NCBI GenBank assembly: GCA_023403375.1
Contig: JAEYEN010000013.1
Location: 1-13,249, forward strand
Direction: 5' to 3'
Length of the DNA stretch: 13,249 nucleotides
Source: Bacillota bacterium
GTDB lineage: Bacteria > Bacillota > Clostridia > Christensenellales > Borkfalkiaceae
The position numbers and the translations under genes were made by a program. Below are positions 7,134 to 13,249 of this stretch, piece after piece (positions within the stretch are counted from its first letter, which is position 1; every line of letters starts with the position of its first letter). The notes under the pieces are model-generated. The model searched no databases. It was not told the DNA's origin and worked only from the letters and a program-made list of their open reading frames with translations.

Positions 7134-8318
7134 ATGAAAATTGTTGTAGCGGGCACGGGATACGTAGGGTTATCGGTTGCGGTTTTACTGTCGCAGAAGA
7201 ACACGGTAACCGCGGTAGACGTTATACCCGAAAAGGTTAAACTTATAAATGAAAGAAAGTCGCCTATCAAAGACGAGTATATAGAAAAATATCTCGCCGA
7301 AAAGCAACTCGATTTAACCGCAACGTTAGACGGGGATTCCGCCTATAAGAATGCAGATTTCGTTATTATATCCACGCCTACCAATTACGACGAGAAACTT
7401 AACTTTTTCGACACGTCGAGCGTGGAGAGCGTTATAAAACGCGTTACGGAACTTAACCCTGCGGCGGTAATGGTGGTTAAATCTACCGTTCCCGTCGGCT
7501 TTACCGAAATGGCAAAAGTTAAATACGGTTGCAAAAATCTGCTTTTCAGCCCCGAATTTTTAAGAGAAGGAAAAGCGTTGTACGATAATCTGTATCCCAG
7601 CCGTATAATAGTGGGCGCGGACAAAAACGACGAATTTTTATATAAAAAGGCGCAGGAATTTGCAGTAATGCTTAAAAGTTGCGCGCTTAAAGAAAACATA
7701 GAGATAAGGATTATGAACCCGACCGAAGCGGAAGCGGTTAAACTTTTTGCAAACACTTATCTGGCGCTCAGGGTGTCGTTCTTTAACGAACTCGATACTT
7801 ACGCCGATTCCAGAGGGTTAGACACTAAATCCATAATAGAGGGCGTAGGGTTGGACCCCAGAATAGGTTCTCATTATAACAATCCGTCGTTCGGGTACGG
7901 CGGATATTGCCTTCCCAAGGACACAAAGCAACTTCTGGCAAACTATAAAGACGTTCCGCAGAATATAATTTCCGCAATCGTGGCGTCTAATTCCACGAGA
8001 AAAGATTATATCGCAGATAAAATTTTGGAGAAAAAGCCGAAAGTAGTGGGTGTTTACCGCCTTACTATGAAAGCGGGCAGCGACAACTTCCGCCAGAGCA
8101 GTATTCAGGGCGTTATGAAACGCATAAAGGCAAAGGGCGTGGAAGTGGTTATTTACGAACCCACTTTCGGCGAAAAGGAATTCTTTAACAGCAAAGTTTT
8201 AGACGATTTGGACGAATTCAAACGTATATCTGACGTTATAATCGCCAACAGATACAGCGACGAGATAAAAGACGTTTTAGATAAAGTTTATACGAGAGAT
8301 TTATATTTCAGAGATTAA
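7134..8318 (+). CDS. ugd: UDP-glucose 6-dehydrogenase
   Basis: A 394-residue protein that closely resembles E. coli Ugd and streptococcal HasB-type enzymes over its full length. The N-terminal NAD-binding loop is GTGYVG (7-12), with VDVIPEK after the second strand. Substrate-site motifs follow: KSTVPVGFT from K116, PEFLREG (140-146), and EAEAVKLFANTY with K203 and N207. The catalytic cysteine is C259 in YNNPSFGYGGYCLPKDT. The C-terminal domain has VGVYRLTMKAGSDNFRQSSIQG and ends with KVYTRDLYF, both typical of the short form. It oxidises UDP-glucose to UDP-glucuronate with two NAD+ in the cytoplasm and so feeds the epimerase encoded just upstream. The ATG at 7134 follows a clear AGGAAAGG site. 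The 163-base repeat-bearing gap before it is the largest inside the cluster, so ugd may have its own promoter. Confidence 0.97.
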   Translation: MKIVVAGTGYVGLSVAVLLSQKNTVTAVDVIPEKVKLINERKSPIKDEYIEKYLAEKQLDLTATLDGDSAYKNADFVIISTPTNYDEKLNFFDTSSVESVIKRVTELNPAAVMVVKSTVPVGFTEMAKVKYGCKNLLFSPEFLREGKALYDNLYPSRIIVGADKNDEFLYKKAQEFAVMLKSCALKENIEIRIMNPTEAEAVKLFANTYLALRVSFFNELDTYADSRGLDTKSIIEGVGLDPRIGSHYNNPSFGYGGYCLPKDTKQLLANYKDVPQNIISAIVASNSTRKDYIADKILEKKPKVVGVYRLTMKAGSDNFRQSSIQGVMKRIKAKGVEVVIYEPTFGEKEFFNSKVLDDLDEFKRISDVIIANRYSDEIKDVLDKVYTRDLYFRD

Positions 8319-8368
8319 AAATAACCTGCCGCACGGCTTTCCGCACGGTTAAAAAGTGAATTAAAGTA

Positions 8369-9514
8369 ATGAAAAGCGCATTTTACGATATGCTTTCTCT
8401 TATAAGTTACGCGGTTTTTTCTGAAAATACCGACGTTTTATTAGACGAAGAGAAAGCGTGCAAAATTTATAATCTTTCGGTTAAATACGATTTGGCGCAA
8501 ATCGTATGTTTTGCCTTGGAAAGTAAAGGGCTTTTAGAAAAGACGGGACTTTCGGAAAAATTTAAAAGGGCGGAGTTTATTGCGATAAACAGGCGCGAGC
8601 GCTTTTCTTACGAAGAAAAAATTTTGTCCGACCTGTTCGAGCGGGAAGGGATAGATTTTATTTTACTTAAAGGCGCAAGTTATTGCGAACTTTATCCCAA
8701 GCGTTATTTCCGCACGGGGTGCGACGTTGACGTTCTGGTAAAAGAAGCGGACGTTATCCGAGCGAAAGACGTTTTAATAGGAGAAGGGTATAAATTCAAA
8801 AATTACGGCAGGCATGATATGAGCCTTACCGCGCCGAGCGGCGTTGTGGTAGAACTGCACTTTGCCACCGTCGAAAAAGGGCGCGCAAACCGCGCGTACG
8901 AACAACTTGTAAATATCTGGGATAAAGCGCATCCCGTTACCGCGCATAAATACGCGCTTGACGGGGATATGCAGTATTTTTACCATATAGCGCATATGGC
9001 AAAGCACTTTGAAGCGGGCGGAACGGGGGTAAGACCGTTTATCGACCTGATATTGTTAAGACAAAAAACCGATTGCACGGGCGCGGACGAAATGCTGGAA
9101 AAAGCGGGGCTTAAAAAGTTTGAAAGCGTTTTATCGAACCTTGCCGAAGCGTGGTTTTTCGGCGCGGCTAAAAGCGAGCTGTCCGAAAAAACCGAAGATT
9201 TTATTCTTGCCGGCGGCAAATACGGAAGTCTTAAACAGGGCGTTGCGATACAAAACGCAAAGCGCGGCGGAAAAATAAGATATATTTTAAGCCGTATGTT
9301 TTTGCCTTATTCGGAAATGAAAAATTATTTCCCCGTACTCAAAAAACATAAATGGCTTTTGCCGTTCTGCTATCCCGTAAGATGGATAAAAGCGTTGTTC
9401 GGCGGACGGCGAAAAAAAGCGATGAAAGAGTTTTCGGCAGTCAAAAACGTAGATAAACAATCTACAAAAAAAGTCGTGGAACTTTTAGACGAATTGGGAC
9501 TAAACGAAAAGTAA
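8369..9514 (+). CDS. Uncharacterised nucleotidyltransferase family protein (NTP_transf_5 type)
   Basis: A 381-residue soluble protein. IDFILLKGASYCELYPKR with K101 and G102, followed by RTGCDVDVLV with D119 and D121, is the nucleotidyltransferase-fold signature: a G-x-S type loop, then D-x-D for metal ions. VVVELHF some 50 residues later could supply the third acidic residue. A helical C-terminal half includes YFYHIAHMAKHFEAGGTGVRPFIDLILL, also typical of the family (Pfam NTP_transf_5). Such proteins occur in exopolysaccharide and some peptide-modification loci, but their reaction is not established; transfer of a nucleotide to a small molecule, lipid or glycan is the general expectation. The gene is last before the terminator at 9664 and lies 50 bases after ugd. 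That gap contains two copies of CCGCACGG (8329-8336 and 8341-8348). The start ATG has only a weak ribosome site. Confidence 0.8.
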   Translation: MKSAFYDMLSLISYAVFSENTDVLLDEEKACKIYNLSVKYDLAQIVCFALESKGLLEKTGLSEKFKRAEFIAINRRERFSYEEKILSDLFEREGIDFILLKGASYCELYPKRYFRTGCDVDVLVKEADVIRAKDVLIGEGYKFKNYGRHDMSLTAPSGVVVELHFATVEKGRANRAYEQLVNIWDKAHPVTAHKYALDGDMQYFYHIAHMAKHFEAGGTGVRPFIDLILLRQKTDCTGADEMLEKAGLKKFESVLSNLAEAWFFGAAKSELSEKTEDFILAGGKYGSLKQGVAIQNAKRGGKIRYILSRMFLPYSEMKNYFPVLKKHKWLLPFCYPVRWIKALFGGRRKKAMKEFSAVKNVDKQSTKKVVELLDELGLNEK

Positions 9515-9663
9515 AATATCGATTATGGGCGGTTTATATGACCGAAATAAATAGTTAAGGTTATCGCTTATGAATAAGGCTTTCCATTAAAATCCTGTAC
9601 ACGGAGTATAAATCGGGTTATATATCGGTCGGACAATAATTAAATTTTATAGACTTTAATTTT

Positions 9664-9701
9664 GGCGGCGCGGCATTTTTCTTGCCGCGCCGTCTGTTTT
9701 T
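9664..9701 (+). terminator. Rho-independent terminator of the polysaccharide operon
   Basis: A GC-rich arm GGCGGCGCGGCA (9664-9675) pairs over twelve positions, with one G-U wobble, with TGCCGCGCCGTC (9683-9694) around a seven-base loop. It is followed by TG and a TTTTT run to 9701. It sits 150 bases after the last cluster gene and well before the ftsK promoter, so it separates the two transcription units. Confidence 0.93.
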
Positions 9702-9725
9702 ATTGCTATCTTTGTCGTTTTCATT

Positions 9726-9819
9726 ATTGCTTTCTTGTTTTATTGCTTTTTTATCTTATCGCTTTTTTATTTTATTGAGTTTTTAATTGCTTGTTGTTTT
9801 TATTTCAATTTTTTTTGTT
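9726..9819. repeat. T-rich degenerate 16-nt tandem repeat array
   Basis: Units begin with ATTG or ATCG at 9726, 9742, 9758 and 9774, exactly 16 bases apart, with consensus close to ATTGCTTTTTTATTTT. A 12-base shorter step leads to 9786 (ATTGCTTGTTGTTTTT), and a decayed unit starts at 9802. Single ATTGCT copies also occur at 9702 and 9857. The + strand is very poor in A and G, giving a strong strand skew. It lies just after the terminator. Period and sequence differ from the 18-nt array before ugd, although both share an ATTG/ATCG core. Confidence 0.7.
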
Positions 9820-9896
9820 ATTATTTTGCTTTTGTCAAGCGTTGTAAAATGTTTTTATTGCTTAAATTTATACGATTAAAAGGCAAAACGGTCTGC

Positions 9897-9918
9897 AAAA
9901 CCGTGAAAAGTCGGTTTT
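9897..9918. other. Small hairpin upstream of ftsK
   Basis: AAAACCG (9897-9903) pairs perfectly with CGGTTTT (9912-9918) around an eight-base loop. A competing pairing, ACGGT with ACCGT, overlaps it at about 9888-9904. It lies upstream of the ftsK promoter, so it is not part of the ftsK transcript. No further T run follows. It may be a weak second terminator or a protein site. Confidence 0.3.
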
Positions 9919-9932
9919 CCCGAAATTGCTTA

Positions 9933-9956
9933 TTAAATATTTATATAAATATTTAA
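9933..9956. repeat. Perfect 24-nt A/T palindrome upstream of the ftsK promoter
   Basis: The half-site TTAAATATTTAT (9933-9944) is followed directly by its exact reverse complement ATAAATATTTAA (9945-9956), with no spacer. The sequence is entirely A and T and ends 17 bases before the -35 hexamer. It could bind a dimeric regulator, act as an UP-like element, or be a chance product of AT richness. Confidence 0.8.
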
Positions 9957-9973
9957 AAAAGTTCCGTAAAGAA

Positions 9974-10002
9974 TTGTAATGGACGGGTAAATTTGGTATA
10001 AT
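9974..10002 (+). promoter_or_regulatory. Sigma-A promoter of ftsK
   Basis: TTGTAA (9974-9979, four of six consensus bases) is separated by 17 bases from a perfect TATAAT (9997-10002). A TG one base before the -10 makes it an extended -10 element (TGGTATAAT). Transcription should start near 10009, leaving a leader of about 37 bases before the TTG start of ftsK. It is the best promoter-like sequence I found in the window. Confidence 0.88.
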
Positions 10003-10008
10003 TAAAAC

Positions 10009-10038
10009 GATAGACTTTAAATTGATAAACTTTAAGAG
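10009..10038 (+). repeat. 15-nt imperfect direct repeat in the ftsK leader
   Basis: GATAGACTTTAAATT (10009-10023) is followed directly by GATAAACTTTAAGAG (10024-10038), with eleven of the first twelve bases the same. The second copy runs into the ribosome site AGAGGTG (10035-10041) of ftsK. The same ATAGACTTTAA also occurs at 9649-9659, just before the operon terminator. The repeat covers the predicted transcription start. Confidence 0.6.
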
Positions 10039-10045
10039 GTGCGCA

Positions 10046-13000
10046 TTGAACAATTTAGGAAGAAGCGGCAACAAATCGGAAAAGAAATCCATGATTTTCA
10101 CGGCGGAAACCATGGGCGTTGTTTTAATACTTTTTTCCGTTTTGTGTCTTGTGTGTCTTATTTCGGGCGATAAAATTTTTTCCGTGCCGGGTAAATTCAT
10201 AAGCGAATTTTTACTCGGTTGCTTTGGATATTTTTCTTTTATACTTGCCGTTTTCGGCGTGTTTGAAGGCGTGCTGTTGCTTCTCGGCAAAAAGACGGGG
10301 CTTTCAAGAAAGAGAAAGTGGCTTATTTTCGGCACGGTCTTTACCATTGCGCTTATCACGCACACGGCGACTATGCACGGTAACGCCGCGTTGTCTTACG
10401 GCGAATATCTCGCGCGTTCTTATTATATGGCGTCCGAAGGCGGCGCAGCCACGTCGTCGGGCGGCGGCGCGATAACGGGAATTATTGCGTACGTTTTTTC
10501 CGCGATTTTTACGGAAGCGGGCGCTTACGTTATTTTAAGCATAGCCTTTTGCGGTTTGACGTTTTTGTTATACAGAGAATTTTTCGGCAAAGGCTTTAAG
10601 TTAAAGAAAAAATCTGCGGACGGCGGTTACGTTGAAAGCAGCGAAAGTGAAAACGGCGAAAAGAATACGGAAAGCGTTGCGGAAGTTTACCCGCAAAAGA
10701 CCGAAAGCGTTGTCCCGCCGATAACCGCTTTTGAGAATAAACCCGAAACTCCCGCCGCAAAACAGAAACTGTTTGTCGCAGGAAGCGGCGAATTCGGTTT
10801 GAAAACAAAACGCGACCTTAAAAATCAGGACGCGGAACCTATCAAGATAGAGAGAACGGACAGCGGACTCAGTATCGCTAATTCAAGTTACAGAGAAAAT
10901 TATACGAAAGACTTGGAAACCAAGTTAAACTACGTTAAAACTCCTGCTAAAATAGACTTGGAAAGCACGCTTTCGGGTTCGGTTTACGGCTCTTATTATA
11001 GCGGAAGCGAAAAGAAAAACGGAGAAACGGTTGTTTCCGCTCCGCTTTCTTCCGAAAAAGAAATTCCTTATTTTCCGACCGATGATAAGAAGGAAAAACT
11101 TTCTTCGACTGAGAGCGCCGCTATCGACGAAAAAGTTTCCGCAAACGATAATTATGACGATAAGTATTCGGTAAGCGCAAAACCGTCGGAACAAGAAAAA
11201 CCCGCCATTCCGTTTTACGAGCACGACGAAAGCGACGACGCGAAAACTCATGCGGAAGATTTCAGCGCGAGATATGCGGAAGTTCCCGAACCTACGGAAA
11301 CGAAAACCGCGCCCGATTACGAACCGGACGTTACCGAATATGCCGTTCCCGAAATCAATAACGCAACGGATAGAAAAAAAGAAAACTCCGCTGACGAAAA
11401 CGCTCGCGAAACTACCGCGGTAAACAGAGCGGCAGGGCGTTTTGCGGCAGAATCCGAAAGCGAAGATAACGAAGAATTAAAATCTTCTGCGATTAAAGAC
11501 AGAAGAACAAGAAAAATACTTTTCGGCGACGAAAGTTCGGAGATGGACGAAACTTCGGGCGGAGAAAACGCGACGAGCGAAAGAAACCGTCTTGTTTCGG
11601 AAGACAGAAAAGAAAACTTATCGTCTCGCACGGAAGAATCTTCCGCGCGCGAAAACAGACTCGGCTCTGACAGGTTGGGAACGGAAAATCTCGACTCTGA
11701 CAGGTTGGGTTCCGAAAGATTTAATTCCGACAGGCTTGGTTCCGCAAGGAGAGGCTTTGCCGAAGAAAGAAGTTCGGAGAGCGGAGTTTCAAGACTTTCC
11801 CGTTCGTCGGAAGAGCGGTTTGGCGCGCGTTCGCAGGAAGAAGCGAATGCGGAGCCCGAAAAGGTTAAAAAAGTTGCGCCGATAAACAGAGAATATTTCC
11901 GTCCGCCGTTCGACCTTTTGGAAACTTATGCGCTTCCGCTTGACAGACCGAAAGAAAATCACGAAGAGCGTATGGAAATAATCAAAAACACTCTTGCGGA
12001 ATTCAAAATAGAAGTCGAACCCAGAAGTTATATTCAGGGTCCGTCCATCACCAGATACGAATTTATGATTCAACCCGGCATTTCGGTTAAAAAGATTCTT
12101 CTGCACGACGTAGATTTGAAAATGCGTCTTGCGGCGAAAGACGGCGTTAGAATAGAAGCCCCCATTCCCGGCAAAAACCTTGTCGGCGTGGAAGTGGCTA
12201 ACCTGTCTAAGGTTACCGTTGGGTTAAGAGAAGTTTTAGAAGGGCTTGCGGGCAAAAAGAGTAAGCCCGACGCGTTGATGTTCGCAATAGGTAAAAACCT
12301 TGTCGGCGAACCTATATCCGATAACCTTGCGAAAGGGCCGCACTATCTTGTGGCGGGCGCAACGGGCAGCGGTAAGAGCGTGTGCTTAAACGTTATGATT
12401 ACAAGTTTGATTATGCGTTACAGCCCCGAAGAACTAAGACTTATCTTAATCGACCCGAAAAGAGTGGAATTCAGAATATACGAACACATTCCGCACCTTA
12501 TGATTGACGATATAATAAACGAACCCAAAAAGGTTATCGCGGTGCTGACGTGGGCTTACGCCGAAATGGAAAGGCGTTATAAGATATTTGAAGAATGCGG
12601 CGGAATGATAGTGGATATAGGTTCTTATAACGAGAACATTGCTTCCGACACCGTTCCTAAAATGCCGCGTATCGTTATCGTTATAGACGAACTTGCGGAC
12701 CTTATGCAAATGTGCAAAAAGGATTTGGAAAGCAGAATATGCGCGCTTGCGCAAAAAGCAAGGTCGGCAGGCATACATCTGGTTCTGGCAACGCAAAGAC
12801 CGTCGGTAGACGTTATCACGGGTACCATTAAAGCAAACCTTGCTTCCAGAATAGCGTTCAAGGTTTCTAACTTTAACGACTCTATGACAATACTCGGCGA
12901 GCAGGGTGCCGAAAAACTTTTAGGTAACGGCGATATGCTCTATAAAAACTCCACTATGCCCGATTACGAAAGGTATCAGGGCGCGTATATAAGTTCGAGA

Positions 13001-13249
13001 GAAGTAAACAACGTCGTAACCTACGTTAAAGAACACAACAAAGCGTATTTCGACGACGAACTCAAAGATTATCTCGATAAAGCGGCAAAACCGAAGCAGG
13101 AAGAAAGTTCTTCAAAAGACGGCGACGACGACGGCAACGAGATGAGCGACGCAAACAACGAACTTTTGATAAAAGCGACCGCGCTTGCCATAAAATGCGG
13201 CACTATATCAATTTCGCAGATACAAAGACGTTTCCAGATAGGCTATATC
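10046..13249 (+). CDS. ftsK: FtsK/SpoIIIE-family DNA translocase (3' partial, TTG start)
   Basis: The frame is open for 1068 codons to the window edge. I chose TTG at 10046 because AGAGGTG sits just before it and a strong promoter lies 44 bases upstream; the first in-frame ATG, at 10091, has no ribosome site. Hydrophobic segments near residues 23-40, 56-81, 92-110 and 143-176 form the membrane domain. Residues about 178-619 are an acidic, Ser/Lys/Glu-rich and probably disordered linker. The motor begins near P620 (PPFDLLE). It has Walker A GATGSGKS (771-778), IDPKRVEF, Walker B IVIVIDELADL (D881, E882), LATQRPSVDVITG and an acidic spacer near 1012-1038. The DNA-reading gamma domain then begins (TISISQIQRRFQIGY) and is cut by the window. 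The protein pumps DNA through the division septum. The linker is far longer than in B. subtilis SpoIIIE. Confidence 0.97.
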   Translation, partial: MNNLGRSGNKSEKKSMIFTAETMGVVLILFSVLCLVCLISGDKIFSVPGKFISEFLLGCFGYFSFILAVFGVFEGVLLLLGKKTGLSRKRKWLIFGTVFTIALITHTATMHGNAALSYGEYLARSYYMASEGGAATSSGGGAITGIIAYVFSAIFTEAGAYVILSIAFCGLTFLLYREFFGKGFKLKKKSADGGYVESSESENGEKNTESVAEVYPQKTESVVPPITAFENKPETPAAKQKLFVAGSGEFGLKTKRDLKNQDAEPIKIERTDSGLSIANSSYRENYTKDLETKLNYVKTPAKIDLESTLSGSVYGSYYSGSEKKNGETVVSAPLSSEKEIPYFPTDDKKEKLSSTESAAIDEKVSANDNYDDKYSVSAKPSEQEKPAIPFYEHDESDDAKTHAEDFSARYAEVPEPTETKTAPDYEPDVTEYAVPEINNATDRKKENSADENARETTAVNRAAGRFAAESESEDNEELKSSAIKDRRTRKILFGDESSEMDETSGGENATSERNRLVSEDRKENLSSRTEESSARENRLGSDRLGTENLDSDRLGSERFNSDRLGSARRGFAEERSSESGVSRLSRSSEERFGARSQEEANAEPEKVKKVAPINREYFRPPFDLLETYALPLDRPKENHEERMEIIKNTLAEFKIEVEPRSYIQGPSITRYEFMIQPGISVKKILLHDVDLKMRLAAKDGVRIEAPIPGKNLVGVEVANLSKVTVGLREVLEGLAGKKSKPDALMFAIGKNLVGEPISDNLAKGPHYLVAGATGSGKSVCLNVMITSLIMRYSPEELRLILIDPKRVEFRIYEHIPHLMIDDIINEPKKVIAVLTWAYAEMERRYKIFEECGGMIVDIGSYNENIASDTVPKMPRIVIVIDELADLMQMCKKDLESRICALAQKARSAGIHLVLATQRPSVDVITGTIKANLASRIAFKVSNFNDSMTILGEQGAEKLLGNGDMLYKNSTMPDYERYQGAYISSREVNNVVTYVKEHNKAYFDDELKDYLDKAAKPKQEESSSKDGDDDGNEMSDANNELLIKATALAIKCGTISISQIQRRFQIGYI
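11666..11755 (+). repeat. Three in-frame 30-nt repeats in the FtsK linker
   Basis: Three successive units encode SDRLGTENLD, SDRLGSERFN and SDRLGSARRG (residues 541-570). The first half of each DNA unit (TCTGACAGGTTGGG or a near variant) is more alike than the second. A partial copy, ENRLG, comes directly before, and the surrounding residues (about 513-600) are rich in Arg, Ser and Glu. They sit near the end of the linker, about 50 residues before the motor domain. Confidence 0.85.

Larger units (their letters stand above)
9515..10045. other. Long AT-rich intergenic region between the polysaccharide operon and ftsK
   Basis: I find no convincing gene in these 531 bases. Bases 9515-9663 show nothing clear beyond a six-base inverted pair, GACCGA at 9540-9545 and TCGGTC at 9625-9630, and tiny ATG frames of under ten codons. 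The rest holds, in order, the terminator, a 16-nt repeat array, a small hairpin, an AT palindrome, the ftsK promoter and its leader, each listed separately. A 73-codon frame at 9735-9956 encodes mostly Phe, Tyr, Cys and Leu because it reads through the T-rich repeats; I do not regard it as a gene. Confidence 0.7.

Noticed and set aside
7385..7756. 123-codon - strand frame inside ugd
   Set aside because: It is fully antisense to conserved Ugd catalytic-domain codons and has no ribosome site or known domain.
8329..8348. CCGCACGG direct repeat considered as a terminator between ugd and the last gene
   Set aside because: The copies are direct, not inverted. Only a three- to four-base stem can form and no T run follows.
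9702..9870. Array considered as a CRISPR or as DnaA boxes
   Set aside because: Units are 16 nt with no unique spacers and do not match TTATCCACA; they are simple degenerate tandem repeats.
9735..9956. 73-codon + strand frame that could be a small membrane protein
   Set aside because: It reads through the T-rich 16-nt repeats, so its Phe/Tyr/Cys/Leu content is a composition effect; there is no ribosome site, and it runs into the AT palindrome.
9868..10365. 165-codon - strand frame antisense to the start of ftsK
   Set aside because: It overlaps the ftsK promoter, leader and membrane-domain codons and shows no recognisable domain. Frame 10046 has the expected FtsK protein.
11592..11885. 97-codon + strand frame with repeated LTGW-type residues
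   Set aside because: It is the out-of-frame reading of the SDRLG repeats of the FtsK linker, which explains its internal repetition.
12446..12861. - strand frames of 78 and 116 codons inside the ftsK motor region
   Set aside because: They are antisense to highly conserved motor sequence and are rich in His, Arg and Cys, as expected from reverse reading of a biased gene.

Overview
The window looks like chromosomal DNA from a Gram-positive-type bacterium, most likely an uncultured member of the Clostridia (Bacillota). The reasons are a SpoIIIE/FtsK-type translocase with a long disordered linker, a sigma-A promoter with an extended -10 element, TTG starts behind good Shine-Dalgarno sites, AT-rich spacers, and moderate-GC genes that favour NCG codons (GCG, ACG, TCG, CCG). 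The class is an inference and is only moderately certain. All convincing genes lie on the + strand.

Positions 1-9514 are the downstream part of a capsule or exopolysaccharide cluster of the Wzx/Wzy type. In order it encodes a TupA-like ATP-grasp protein (5' end outside the window), a GT4 glycosyltransferase, a second putative GT-B glycosyltransferase, a Wzy-like polymerase, a Wzx-like flippase (TTG start), a UDP-glucuronate 4-epimerase-like enzyme whose start overlaps the flippase stop, a UDP-glucose 6-dehydrogenase, and a protein of the uncharacterised NTP_transf_5 nucleotidyltransferase family. Together the dehydrogenase and epimerase would convert UDP-glucose to UDP-glucuronate and UDP-galacturonate. 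The glycosyltransferases would build a lipid-linked repeat unit, Wzx would flip it and Wzy would polymerise it. A TupA-like protein beside a uronic-acid pathway suggests, without proving, a uronate polymer carrying amide-linked substituents. No priming transferase, chain-length regulator or kinase is visible; these would be expected upstream.

Positions 9515-10045 are a 531-base gap. It holds a strong rho-independent terminator that ends the polysaccharide operon, a T-rich array of degenerate 16-nt tandem repeats, a perfect 24-nt all-A/T palindrome, a clear sigma-A promoter, and a short leader with an imperfect direct repeat. A separate array of six degenerate 18-nt repeats lies in the 163-base gap ahead of ugd.

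Positions 10046-13249 encode an FtsK/SpoIIIE DNA translocase, running off the right edge inside its gamma domain. It starts at TTG and has an unusually long acidic linker of about 440 residues containing three 10-residue tandem repeats.

The window holds no RNA genes, CRISPR arrays or insertion sequences that I can recognise. The gene families are known. The least explained features are the short-period intergenic repeat arrays, the AT palindrome and the repeat-bearing FtsK linker.
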